Source of the DNA: Planctomicrobium sp051466335
GTDB lineage: Bacteria > Planctomycetota > Planctomycetia > Planctomycetales > Planctomycetaceae
Assembly: GCF_051466335.1 (NCBI RefSeq)
Contig: NZ_CP195793.1
Span: 1,674,001 to 1,738,000 of the forward strand
Direction: 5' to 3'
Length of the DNA stretch: 64,000 bases
In this document: positions 35,801 through 43,335 of the stretch, one piece after another
Layout: every line of letters begins with the position of its first letter
Position numbering within the stretch: the stretch's first letter is position 1
Position numbers and translations under genes: made by a program
Notes under the pieces: generated by a model
Database searches by the model: none
Told to the model about the DNA's origin: nothing
The model's input: the letters and a program-made list of their open reading frames with translations, nothing else

Positions 35801-35986
35801 ATTGGCTTTTCCATCACCGAAGCTGTGCCCTGATTCACTCGCGGATTGCGCAGCGAGAGTACCAGTCATGATGACGAATAACGTCAACACGAGCAGCACG
35901 CTTCTTGCGTCATGCGGTCGTGGAGTCGACACGCGGAGTCCGTTCGGCGAGGAGGTTGTCGTGGGTGGAAACTGTAGGGATGCCAT
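32867..35986 (-). CDS. lptD: LptD/OstA-like outer-membrane protein
   Basis: About 1039 residues. A hydrophobic signal segment lies near residues 30-47 (SVLLVLTLFVIMTGTLAAQ). Residues 300-420 show an OstA/LptA-like beta-jellyroll (VYLEGSIVIRQGGNDIRASHAYYDLK), and the rest reads as alternating strands of a large barrel with YLAGPAEDPHIPIRKLDVGYSG and a C-terminal series of YLGYRNVEVG-type strands. LptD inserts lipopolysaccharide in the outer leaflet; planctomycetes are known to carry LptD-like barrels. The usual four Cys are not evident. Start at 35986: the frame reaches 36031, but that ATG overlaps the promoter at 36002-36031. Whether it handles LPS cannot be told here. Confidence 0.75.
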   Translation of the reverse strand: MASLQFPPTTTSSPNGLRVSTPRPHDARSVLLVLTLFVIMTGTLAAQSASESGHSFGDGKANRPTPFASVDPQLQAIQIQADYSAKFQHGNETVRLLRGNCQIVQGSKRWMAPAAVLWELPDSGSSQKQYQVYLEASSEYSVTAETAARRTHEPLLLIDLESNMGLEHLGPEPTILPGASQDPVYLRASDKRNAESRPIRQAQYTLEVPGQSLPMLPAPQERIRQHVRISPKFLGGHIEAKGEVNEGSVPAEYVITITGGVNIVVDNVPLQIGNGQTVLSLVDLTADRAVIWTDANHVGDQGEFDIDQETPFQVYLEGSIVIRQGGNDIRASHAYYDLKNHRGLSMNTEIRSVLPDLQGTLRLRAAEVRQNSENSFHAKDAFLTTSEFGKPQWRAQASDVYIDKRYFGNENQINPVTGKPEGGMFFATSLNNVIYLGDVPVFAAPYLAGPAEDPHIPIRKLDVGYSGMFGATIESAWDLKTILGTDLPPSVDWQLLADWRSARGPGVGSRGLFELETDLFGMPTRHVGWGELYYTNDHGRDNLGYQRRDLPIFNDNRGMIVFRDRTDIGENTWLQFEAGHVFNDDRNFYEQYFERAWDTQKDLENVIVLNHQVDNLTASLQGSVVSNDFNDQTSWLPKADLTLLGQPLFGSPVIWSQHSSIGYGILNQAAPPPNPAQDPFTPLPYFADVEGAVMQTRHELSIPFAVGPVNFVPYALGEVAHWEENLNGDAMSRVYGKAGIRASVEFAKYMPEVQSRLLGLNGLAHKVTYDLDYSYARADGDLDEIAQYNQFDENAQERFRERLLPVEFGLPALPAQFDPRYYAVRTGAGSTVTAPYHELVGNMHSLWLGMHHRWQTKVGPPEAERIVDWMELDLGATIFPEADRDNFGETFGLVNGRYALHVSPRTTFLANGITDFFSGGQNVWDVGVLHQRGGRGSAYLGYRNVEVGPIDSKLITGSFSYVMSPNLYVMTAAAQFDIAEGIDRGESVTVTRIGENFLLHLGLGYDRSRNNVGVALSLEPKFGNFSNSSVQLNNLLGIR

Positions 35987-36001
35987 CGAATGAGGCGGCG
36001 G

Positions 36002-36031
36002 AGTATAGGCCGGACTTAAAAAATGAGTCAA
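36002..36031 (-). promoter_or_regulatory. promoter of the LptD-like gene
   Basis: Minus strand: TTGACT (36026-36031), 18-base spacer, TATACT (36002-36007). The predicted start near 35995 leaves a 5' UTR of only about 9 bases before ATG 35986, so the mRNA would be nearly leaderless. Confidence 0.6.
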
Positions 36032-36177
36032 TAAGTGTAAAAATACTCAAGTTTTGGGTGATCCTTGCGAGGTGCTGCAAAAAGCGCCGTTGACCAGAAT
36101 TCAGGGTTTCGCGATAACCCCCACGTTCGTGACCGGCAATTCCTGCCGGAAATTTCTGCCAGTCTTTGTTGAATCAC

Positions 36178-36978
36178 ATGCGCTATCCTCAGACAAATCG
36201 CGTGCGACTGATGTGCGTGATCGCATTCGCGATTCTGGGAGGCGGACTCTTTTGGGCGACCTCAAGGGGAAATGCCCATTCAAATGAGCGGGTGGGTGCG
36301 TTTCGCATCCGCTCAGAGGTTCCACTCGGCAAAGAACTCGGGCAGTCGCTTCTGCTGTCGATGGCTCAACTTCGCTGCGATGTGGAACAGACACTCGGCC
36401 TGACCGGCCCTGTCGCCCCCATTCAAGTGAACCTGTTTCAATCAAAAGAGACGTATCTGGAGTTTCTTCAGGAGAAGATTCCAGCAGCGGTGAATCGCAC
36501 TGCACTCTTTGTGGGAGGAACAGATTCGCCTCAGATTTACGTCACTCACCATCAAGGTTATGAGATTGATATCCGGCACGAATGCACGCACGCGGTCTTG
36601 CATCAGTCGCTGCCACATATTCCGCTCTGGTTGGATGAAGGTTTGGCGGAGTACTTCGAGGTCCCTGAGGAATTACGAGAATACGGAAACCCGTATCTTG
36701 AAGAATTTCGATCCCAGGGACGGGAGTGCAAAATTTCTTCCATCCGCAAGCTCGAAGAACTCATCGACGTCGATCAGATGCATCGCGATGACTACCGTGA
36801 CTCATGGGCATGGGTTCATTTTCTGTTGCACGGGCGGCACCCCGGGAGAACCGAACTTCTGCGGTATCTCGATTCGCTCAAAGCGGGGGAGAATAGCGAG
36901 AGTTTGAGTGATCAACTGCAGGTCGCCTACCCCCATCTTGACGAGTTGCTTCTTGACCATTTGCAGCAGGGGTGGTGA
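36178..36978 (+). CDS. DUF1570-type gluzincin peptidase, membrane-anchored or exported
   Basis: About 266 residues. An N-terminal hydrophobic segment (VRLMCVIAFAILGGGLFWA) acts as anchor or signal. The zinc motif HECTH and the downstream WLDEGLAEYFE, with the third ligand Glu, are the signature of the gluzincin/DUF1570 peptidases of planctomycetes, and residues after it include the WAWVHFLLHG helix. Substrate unknown. The next gene overlaps or adjoins its stop. Confidence 0.82.
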   Translation: MRYPQTNRVRLMCVIAFAILGGGLFWATSRGNAHSNERVGAFRIRSEVPLGKELGQSLLLSMAQLRCDVEQTLGLTGPVAPIQVNLFQSKETYLEFLQEKIPAAVNRTALFVGGTDSPQIYVTHHQGYEIDIRHECTHAVLHQSLPHIPLWLDEGLAEYFEVPEELREYGNPYLEEFRSQGRECKISSIRKLEELIDVDQMHRDDYRDSWAWVHFLLHGRHPGRTELLRYLDSLKAGENSESLSDQLQVAYPHLDELLLDHLQQGW

Positions 36979-37001
36979 CGGTGTCCGCTAAAGGGTTCGT
37001 G

Positions 37002-37592
37002 ATGAATGGAGTCGATGATTGTGATTCCGCGGAGCCTTCAACCCGACTGGCGTTCTGCGTCGAGCGATTGATGCATCAGTTCGGCTTGCTGTTGATGTCG
37101 CTGTTCTGCGGTTGCTTTGGCCTGGAATTACTGAGCGATCAGCTTCAGGCAGGGCCGCCACGATTGAGAAACCAGCAGCGACCAGCGGAAAACATCGCGG
37201 ATGTGTCCTTGAATGCAGATGCAGTCTTGGCGGGTGCGTTTGTGGATCCGGCGGGAGGTGCGGTCAAAGATGCTCAGGTGATTCTGACGCAGAACCGAAA
37301 AGTGATTTGGAGTGGTCGAACAAATAACGAGGGACTATTCGAAGCAAGCGGGATTGCGACCGGAGTATATCGTGTTGATTGTGGCAAATCGTCACTGAAT
37401 TGCCGCGTGTGGACACCAGAGAGCGCACCTCCGAAGGCGTCCGGCGTTCTCATCCTCACTCGCAATATCGCGACAGGGACTGAGCAGCGTTTCGGTAATG
37501 AAGAAGACTGGTCGTTACGGTTTTCCGGATTTCATACACTGGCATTTCCGCGTCTCCCATTTCGGGAGGTCCGGAAGCCTGTTCAGCCATGA
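37002..37592 (+). CDS. small exported protein with a carboxypeptidase-regulatory-like domain
   Basis: About 196 residues from ATG 37002; a GTG at 36972 overlaps the end of the previous gene. A hydrophobic segment near residues 29-45 (FGLLLMSLFCGCFGLELL) looks like a signal sequence or lipobox-like region with a Cys. Then a short beta domain: LAGAFVDPAGGAVKDAQVIL, WSGRTNNEGLFEASGIATGVYRVDCG, the pattern of the carboxypeptidase regulatory-like/CnaB-type fold. Probably a surface protein, possibly in one operon with the preceding peptidase. Confidence 0.65.
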   Translation: MNGVDDCDSAEPSTRLAFCVERLMHQFGLLLMSLFCGCFGLELLSDQLQAGPPRLRNQQRPAENIADVSLNADAVLAGAFVDPAGGAVKDAQVILTQNRKVIWSGRTNNEGLFEASGIATGVYRVDCGKSSLNCRVWTPESAPPKASGVLILTRNIATGTEQRFGNEEDWSLRFSGFHTLAFPRLPFREVRKPVQP

Positions 37593-37758
37593 TCCCACGG
37601 GCCGATATGAGTTAATGTCCGAATCATGGAGTTTGATTGGAATTCGGAACCGCTCTCGATTTGTTATATTTTTTAATTGATGGCGGTCGGCTGAACGGCA
37701 GTGATAAGCTTCTGGGAAGAACTTCTGGACGGCGGGCATCAGAAGCGGAGTGAGTAAG

Positions 37759-38562
37759 ATGAATATGAATTCTCCCACAAATCCCATGCGTCGACGTACT
37801 TTTCTTTGGTGGAATGCCTGTCTGCTCGGAGCCGCTTGGGGGGCAAGGTCTGCATCAGCTCAAGACCAGCCCCAGGAACACCCACTGGTTCCTGCAATTC
37901 AGCTTCTCAAGCAGTCCTACGAAGTCGTACAGAAGGTGCAGGACTACGAAGCGACTCTGATCAAGCGAGAGATGGTTAACGGAAAGCTGCTCCACCAGCG
38001 GATTCGGCTCCGGATCAGGGAAGCTCCATTCAGCGTGTATATGTTTTTCGAAGACCCCAATCCGGGCCGTCAGGTGCTGTTCGTGAATGGCCAGTACAAC
38101 AACGAACTATTGGTCCGGGACGCCAGCGGAATTACCGCTCTCGCGGGAACAATGAATCTTGCCATCGATAGCCCGCAGGTGATGGCGGAAAATCGCCATG
38201 TCATTACAGACATGGGGATGAAGCGAATGCTGGAATTGCTCGCTGTCCAATGGCAGGAGGAATCGAAGTACGGGGAATGCAATGTGAAGTTCTACCCTGG
38301 AGCGAAAATGGGGAACGCAGAGTGTGAAGTCATCGAATGTTCACACCCGCGACCACGCCGGCAGTTTCCATATCACATGACCCGCGTTTTCCTCGAGAAG
38401 CAGTCGAGGCTCCCGATTCGCGTCGAGAACTACGGTTTTCCTCCTGAGCCAAATCAGCAGGCTCCGTTGCTTGAGGAATATACGTACGTCAACGTGAAGA
38501 CGAACGTCGGTCTGAAGGATGCCGATTTCGATCGACGAAATCCGAACTACTCATTTCAATGA
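37759..38562 (+). CDS. DUF1571 family protein, Tat-exported
   Basis: About 267 residues. The start at 37759 has GGAG 8 bases upstream. The N-terminus reads RRRTFLWWNACLLGAAWGARSASA, a twin-arginine (Tat) signal (shown in part as RRRTFLWW). The mature chain has the DUF1571 pattern QDYEATLIKREMVNGKL, FSVYMFFEDPNPGRQVLF. DUF1571 proteins are common in planctomycetes; no function is established. Its stop overlaps the stop of the converging methyltransferase gene by 12 bases. Confidence 0.85.
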   Translation: MNMNSPTNPMRRRTFLWWNACLLGAAWGARSASAQDQPQEHPLVPAIQLLKQSYEVVQKVQDYEATLIKREMVNGKLLHQRIRLRIREAPFSVYMFFEDPNPGRQVLFVNGQYNNELLVRDASGITALAGTMNLAIDSPQVMAENRHVITDMGMKRMLELLAVQWQEESKYGECNVKFYPGAKMGNAECEVIECSHPRPRRQFPYHMTRVFLEKQSRLPIRVENYGFPPEPNQQAPLLEEYTYVNVKTNVGLKDADFDRRNPNYSFQ

Positions 38563-39324
38563 TTGAGTGGACTCGTCGTCAGGCGAGATTTTCTCGAACA
38601 GGATGATGTGTTGTCGGGGAAGTGTCTCAAGAGTTTCAACCCACTTCAGGTTGAGTTCCGGGAGGCCTGCTTCCTTCTTCACCTGAGCTTCACTCATCTT
38701 GTGGATTTCCTTGATCGGAATCCGCGGGTCTTCCTTGCGGTACTCGACAAAGGCGACTCTACCGCCCGGTTTCAGCGACTCAGAAATCGACTTCAGCATT
38801 TCGTACGGGAAATCGAATTCGTGGTAAACGTCGACCATAATGACGAGATCGACGCTCCCGCCATCCAGGTTGGGGGACTTCGTCGTGCCGAGCACTCCCT
38901 GAACGTTCGTGACGCCCAGTCCTTTACATTTGATTTCCAGTGCCTGCAGCATCTCCTTCTGGATATCAACAGCAAGCACCTGTCCAGACTGGCCGACTTT
39001 CTCTGCCATCAAGACGCTGATCACTCCGGAACCCGCACCAATGTCGGCCACCGTCATGCCCGGTTCTAATTGAAGTGAATCAACCAGGAGTGTCAGCCGT
39101 TCCTCTTCTTCGCGTTCTGGCCGTTCGAGCCAGGAGATTCCTTGATGTCCCATCACCATGGCAATCTCACGGCCCATGTAGAATTTTCCAATTCCATTAG
39201 GATCGTGAATCGCGCGGACGGAATAGCGATTCTTTGGTTTGGCCGCTTTCTTTGTGGGCTCATCGGCAGAAACCGTCGCAATCCCGACGAGAACCAAGCC
39301 GAACATCACAAGCAGTGTTTTCAT
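38551..39324 (-). CDS. exported SAM-dependent methyltransferase-like protein
   Basis: 257 residues. A Sec signal peptide is clear: KTLLVMFGLVLVGIATVSA followed by a Lys-rich stretch. The fold motifs follow: TVADIGAGSGVISVLMAEKVG (motif I, GAGSG), VLAVDIQKEM (motif II acidic residue) and IMVDVYHEFDFP, SLKPGGRVAFVEYR. A predicted extracytoplasmic Rossmann methyltransferase is odd because SAM is not known to be present outside; it may bind another ligand or be retained inside. It converges on the DUF1571 gene. Confidence 0.8.
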   Translation of the reverse strand: MKTLLVMFGLVLVGIATVSADEPTKKAAKPKNRYSVRAIHDPNGIGKFYMGREIAMVMGHQGISWLERPEREEEERLTLLVDSLQLEPGMTVADIGAGSGVISVLMAEKVGQSGQVLAVDIQKEMLQALEIKCKGLGVTNVQGVLGTTKSPNLDGGSVDLVIMVDVYHEFDFPYEMLKSISESLKPGGRVAFVEYRKEDPRIPIKEIHKMSEAQVKKEAGLPELNLKWVETLETLPRQHIILFEKISPDDESTQSLK

Positions 39325-39422
39325 CGAATCGCCCAGCCCTGTTGAGGAAATGAAACACGATCAACCAGACAGGCGTTTATCAGTGGTGTCTGAATCCGCC
39401 TGCCGTCCGTCCGACAAGTATA

Positions 39423-40130
39423 TCAAAGATTCGATGCGGGAGGCGAGCTTTGCAATTCGGTCGCGGAGTTGTTGACTTCTCTGTTGAAGCCGCCGTGGGA
39501 GAGAAAGTGAATAATCTGCTGGGCGGCAGAGTTTCGCAGTACCAGTCCGCTGTGGCGACTGGGGACGATGATGTGGTCTGTTTCGAAATCGAGGTGGGTT
39601 GTCTTCTCGGTCAGGACGTAATCCCATTCAGCAGCAATGATACCGACCCGAGTTTTGGGGATGCCCGCCATCGGCAATTGATTCACATAGCTGTCGTCCC
39701 GGTCTGAGAGTTCATCAATCAGAGGAGAGAGCCATCGCAGGTACGGACCGACCCAACGGGCGAAAAACGACCCGCGATTGGGGGGAGACAGCAGCACAAC
39801 ATTTTGCAGATTCGGAATACGGACTTCCGACAGCACGGCACGGGCAATGATCGACCCCATGCTGTGTGCGACAATGTGAACGGGATGTTCGACGTTGTTC
39901 GTCTTAAGGAAGTCTTCAAACCGCGACCGGAATTCCGGAATCAGATTCGAGAGAGATTGCCAGACGCTGCGGTACCCCCAGTTGACGACAGAATATCCCT
40001 GGAGCCGCAGTCGATAGGCAAGAAGAGTCATCAACCAACTACTAGCGCCCAGTCCGTGAATCAGGATCACTGTTCCCTTATTTTCTTGATCCGTCTTGGG
40101 GGGCGTCGTTGTTCGGTTTTGTGTGAACAT
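39423..40130 (-). CDS. lipase-like alpha/beta hydrolase
   Basis: 235 residues. VILIHGLGASSWLM gives the oxyanion region, HIVAHSMGSIIAR the nucleophile elbow GHSMG-type (here AHSMG with Ser), and DFETDHIIVPSRHSGL the late Asp and His of the triad. It resembles EstA/PGAP1-like cytoplasmic lipases. No signal peptide, so cytoplasmic. Divergent from the ROK gene, with a 417-base spacer. Confidence 0.85.
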   Translation of the reverse strand: MFTQNRTTTPPKTDQENKGTVILIHGLGASSWLMTLLAYRLRLQGYSVVNWGYRSVWQSLSNLIPEFRSRFEDFLKTNNVEHPVHIVAHSMGSIIARAVLSEVRIPNLQNVVLLSPPNRGSFFARWVGPYLRWLSPLIDELSDRDDSYVNQLPMAGIPKTRVGIIAAEWDYVLTEKTTHLDFETDHIIVPSRHSGLVLRNSAAQQIIHFLSHGGFNREVNNSATELQSSPPASNL

Positions 40131-40171
40131 GACAACATCTCCCTTCTGATTCTCTCAGCCCCGCAGCTAAA

Positions 40172-40252
40172 TTATTGTAGGTTGATCAAGATATCGGGCG
40201 AGTTTTTTTACTGATTTCTTCGCTGGCCTCGTAAGTTGCATGTCTACAATAA
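40172..40252. promoter_or_regulatory. paired inverted-repeat arms in the hydrolase/ROK divergent spacer
   Basis: TTATTGTAG (40172-40180) and CTACAATAA (40244-40252) are perfect inverted repeats 63 bases apart in the spacer between the hydrolase and the ROK gene. The separation suits a looping operator or a long RNA stem. The rest of 40131-40547 shows no gene. Confidence 0.35.
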
Positions 40253-40547
40253 GATAGGCAAATCGCCAGTTGAAAGCCGGGCTGACGAGTGTTGGGTGAA
40301 GGAGTGACTGCGTGTTCAATTCCTAACGACTCTCATCTGATAGTGAGACGATGTTACGGAAACTCTAACACACTTGAGAATTCGAGATAAATTTAGGTTG
40401 GCATCTCCAACAACTGGTTTGTATCGTTTGATCCAAGTCGATGGTTTTATTGAGAATTCCCAGAAAAATTTGTGTCCGGGCGTCGATGGCTTCTTGCGAT
40501 TTTCGTGCAATGGAAACGAATGCTGTTGGGAAAGAGGTTGAAATCCA

Positions 40548-41708
40548 ATGTCTGCCCGAGTTGAACCAACACTACTCCGCAAGCTGAACGAGAGACGTGT
40601 TCTGGAACTGATTCAGCAGCAAGGACCCGTTTCTCGGGCAACCGTAACACGAATTTCAGGGCTTAGCGCTCCCACTGTCTCGAAAGCTGTGGCGTCACTT
40701 CTGGACGTCGGTTTGCTTGAAGAAATCGATGCACCCTCGACATCATTCGGGCGGCCTGCGAAGTTGGTCAAGCTCGCAGTGAACAGTACGTCGGTAATGG
40801 GTGTGGTCATCGATCCACAGGAATGCTGGGTGGTGGCGAGTGGACTGGATGGTCAGCTTCGAACCGACCGAATGAAGTCGTTCGATACACCGCACACCTA
40901 TCAGGAGTTGATTCTCAAAGTTACCGAATCCATCAGGCAGCTGAAGGAGGAGGGAACGTCCGAGATTCTGGGGGTCGGGATCAGTGTTCCAGGGTTGAAG
41001 CACAAGCATCTCAATAAAGTCGTCTTTTCGCCAAACTTGCATCTTCTGGATGGACAGTCCCCGGGTAGGGACATTGAAACGCTCACCAAGCTGAAATGCC
41101 ACGTTGTTCAGGAAACACACGGTCTCTGCATCGGAGAAGCGATGTTCGGCGGTGCTCAGGGGCGGAGCGATTTCGCGATGCTCGATATCAGCACCGGACT
41201 CGGATTGGGAGTCATGAGCGGCGGGCGCCTGCTTTCCGGAAACAGCGGAATGGCCGGGGAGCTAGGGCACATTACCGTCGATCGAAATGGGCCTGAATGC
41301 GGTTGTGGAAACCGAGGCTGTCTTGAAACCTTGGCTACGGATGCAGCTCTCGCCCGAATGATCTCGGCAAAATTAGGGCGACAGATTGGGATTCTTGAAG
41401 TGGTCCAAGGTGTCAGGGCAAACGAATTTGATGCAACTCAAGAACTGGAGTTCGTCGCGGAGTACATTGCCATCGCGTTCGCTGCTGTGATTAACATCTT
41501 TAATCCAACCGCTCTTTTCGTCCATGGGGCACTGTTTCAGGCGTCGGACGATCTCTTCCGGAAAGCGGTGGAACAAGCGGCAGTTCGGGCCCTTTCTCCC
41601 TCGTTGTCTGATTGCAAGATTATTCAGGCGCGGGGAAGTAAGCGACAAGCGGCAATCGCAGCGATCATCCAGCATCTAACGCAATCCTGGGCTCCAACTC
41701 TCTCCTGA
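40548..41708 (+). CDS. ROK family transcriptional regulator
   Basis: 386 residues. Residues 10-70 are a MarR/LysR-like winged helix (RRVLELIQQQGPVSRATVTRISGLSAPTVSKAVASL in part), and the rest is a ROK sugar-kinase-type domain: DISTGLGLGVMSGGRLL, GELGHITVD, and the zinc-binding CGCGNRGCLE. The catalytic ENDAN motif reads VQETH, so the kinase function is doubtful. NagC/XylR-type ROK proteins bind DNA and a sugar. No sugar catabolic gene is adjacent. A degraded aldolase for sugar-acid catabolism lies about 700 bases downstream. Confidence 0.88.
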   Translation: MSARVEPTLLRKLNERRVLELIQQQGPVSRATVTRISGLSAPTVSKAVASLLDVGLLEEIDAPSTSFGRPAKLVKLAVNSTSVMGVVIDPQECWVVASGLDGQLRTDRMKSFDTPHTYQELILKVTESIRQLKEEGTSEILGVGISVPGLKHKHLNKVVFSPNLHLLDGQSPGRDIETLTKLKCHVVQETHGLCIGEAMFGGAQGRSDFAMLDISTGLGLGVMSGGRLLSGNSGMAGELGHITVDRNGPECGCGNRGCLETLATDAALARMISAKLGRQIGILEVVQGVRANEFDATQELEFVAEYIAIAFAAVINIFNPTALFVHGALFQASDDLFRKAVEQAAVRALSPSLSDCKIIQARGSKRQAAIAAIIQHLTQSWAPTLS

Positions 41709-41743
41709 TCCCAGCGAGTCGCAGTGCTTTTAAATATGATCAA

Positions 41744-41785
41744 ACAAAAAAGCGGATGGAAATCTTCACGCGATTCCCATCCGCT
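41744..41785 (-). terminator. intrinsic terminator of the SnoaL-like gene
   Basis: Stem AGCGGATGG (41751-41759) / CCATCCGCT (41777-41785) with extra pairing inside, followed on the minus strand by TTTTTTGTTTG. It lies 42 bases past the stop at 41827. Confidence 0.78.
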
Positions 41786-41826
41786 CTGTATTCAACTCGC
41801 TACTGCTTCTTTTGTGGGAGCAGTGA

Positions 41827-42213
41827 CTACCGTGGGGTACGGTGGAAGTGGACGTGCTTCCATGCTCCATTGATCTTCTGCCAGACGCGGGTTTCGTCTG
41901 CCGTCACAGTGACTGGACTTCCGCTTCCGTCCAGCTTCTGAACGACTCGGGCGTAACAAACCAGCCCAACGTCTCCCATGATCTTCACGGTTGGTGAGCT
42001 GATGCTGGAGAGGCGAGGTGTGCCGCTGCCTGGAAGATCGAAATAGAACTTGTGGAATGGCAGTCCACTGACGAGGTGACCTTCTGTCTCAGGCTCGAAA
42101 CAGGTGATCTGCTCATCGCAGAGATCGGTGTAGGTTTTCCAGTCGCCAGCGTCGATCGATTTGAGTAACTGAGCGGACAGGTTCAGCAATTCTGTTTCAG
42201 CAGGTGTTGGCAT
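41827..42213 (-). CDS. SnoaL/CaMKII-association-like NTF2-fold protein
   Basis: 128 residues. An NTF2-like cone fold is indicated by LLKSIDAGDWKTYTDLCDEQITCFEPE, HKFYFDL, VCYARVVQK and the terminal RVWQKINGAWKHVHFHR. It resembles the calcium/calmodulin-dependent kinase II association domain used in bacterial small enzymes and multimerising proteins. Small, soluble, no signal peptide. The role is unknown. It has its own terminator. Confidence 0.8.
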   Translation of the reverse strand: MPTPAETELLNLSAQLLKSIDAGDWKTYTDLCDEQITCFEPETEGHLVSGLPFHKFYFDLPGSGTPRLSSISSPTVKIMGDVGLVCYARVVQKLDGSGSPVTVTADETRVWQKINGAWKHVHFHRTPR

Positions 42214-42397
42214 GAGCGTTGTGTTTAGGGATTTCTAAAAGGATTGGTCCATTGAGCGCCGCGATAGCTTAACCATTCTTGCGAGCGGTTGCGATGGATT
42301 CGCGGAATCCTGTGTGTTGCCAGCTTTGTGCAATCTCGTTCAATCGTTCACAATATTGGTCGTTGATGGAACCTTTTCCGGAATGCGATTGGGTTTG

Positions 42398-43234
42398 ATG
42401 ACGCGAAAAAAACTCGGTGAAAGCTGCATTGCAGGCAGGGAAGCCGGTTGTGGGAACATGGTTGTCACTCGGCGATTTGAACGCAACCTGAATGCTGGCG
42501 AGGGCAGGATTTCAGTACCTCACCGTTGATCTGGAACATTCAGCGATCGACTGGGCACAAGCAAGTGCGCTGTTTCGATCGATCGCGGATGCTGGCTGCG
42601 TTCCTCTGGCGCATGTCCCGGAAGGACGACATGATCACATCAAGTGAGTGTTGGACGCGGGGCGAACGGGATTATCGTCCCGATGGTCGACACGGTCGAG
42701 CACGCTCGTCTCTGTATCGCAGCGGCCAAGTATCCACCCGTTGGAAATCGTTCCGTCGGGGGATCGATGAATGCGATTAAGTTTGGTGCATCGCCTGCGG
42801 GCTATTATCTCCATGCCAATAGTGAGACCATCGTCATTCTGCAGACGGAATCTCCGCGAGGAGTGGACAACGCTGACGAGATCTATCGGCTCCTCGGAGG
42901 CGATGTCATATTTGTTGGTCCCAACGATCTACGCGCCCAGATGAGGAGTCCAGATGGGAGCGATCCAGTTCCGGAAGAGTTTGAGGAGATTCTCAACCGG
43001 GTGCTGGCCACGGGATGAAAACATGGCATGCCGGTTGGCCTGCATGTGATGTCTGACGAAGATGCTCAATTGCGGATCGGGCAGGGGGGGCAGTTCATCG
43101 CGATGGGAAGTGACTTTTCATTGCTGGCAACCGAAGCGACCCACGTCGTTAATATGCTCGGAATTTCAGCGTCGACCGCACCGCTCGTAATAATACTGAG
43201 AGACGATCGCTCTTCTGTGACACCGAAGCAGTGA
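42398..43234 (+). pseudogene. decayed HpcH/HpaI (2-dehydro-3-deoxyglucarate type) aldolase
   Basis: The sequence clearly encodes an HpcH/HpaI aldolase when read piecewise: VVGTWLSLGDLNAT, MLARAGFQYLTVDLEHS, ANGIIVPMVDTVEHAR, NRSVGGSMNA, ILQTESPRGVDNADEIY, DVIFVGPNDLRAQM, PVGLHVMSDEDAQL. Lesions: a likely +1 at the 7-A run 42406-42412; TGA at 42489-42491; TGA at 42645-42647; a 1-base loss near 42662; TGA at 43016-43018. At least two of the TGAs sit where CGA (Arg) is expected. Such aldolases cleave 2-keto-3-deoxy sugar acids to pyruvate and an aldehyde. Sequencing error could explain one change but not all five. Confidence 0.85.
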
Positions 43235-43242
43235 TGGAATGC

Positions 43243-43289
43243 AAAAAGACTCCCGAATCATCTCGTAGTGAGCGGTTCGGGAGTCTTTT
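43243..43289. terminator. bidirectional intrinsic terminator
   Basis: Perfect 14-bp stem AAAAGACTCCCGAA (43244-43257) / TTCGGGAGTCTTTT (43276-43289) with T runs on both strands. It serves the DUF4198 gene (stop 43336, minus strand) and the aldolase remnant. Confidence 0.88.
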
Positions 43290-43335
43290 CAGGATGCTGC
43301 ATGCTGCGTCTGCAGTGCAATCCAGTGTTTCTGGA

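Noticed and set aside
42398..43234. UGA recoding (for example selenocysteine) in the aldolase
   Set aside because: There are also two frameshifts, no SECIS-like hairpin is apparent after the stops, and TGA sits at expected Arg positions.
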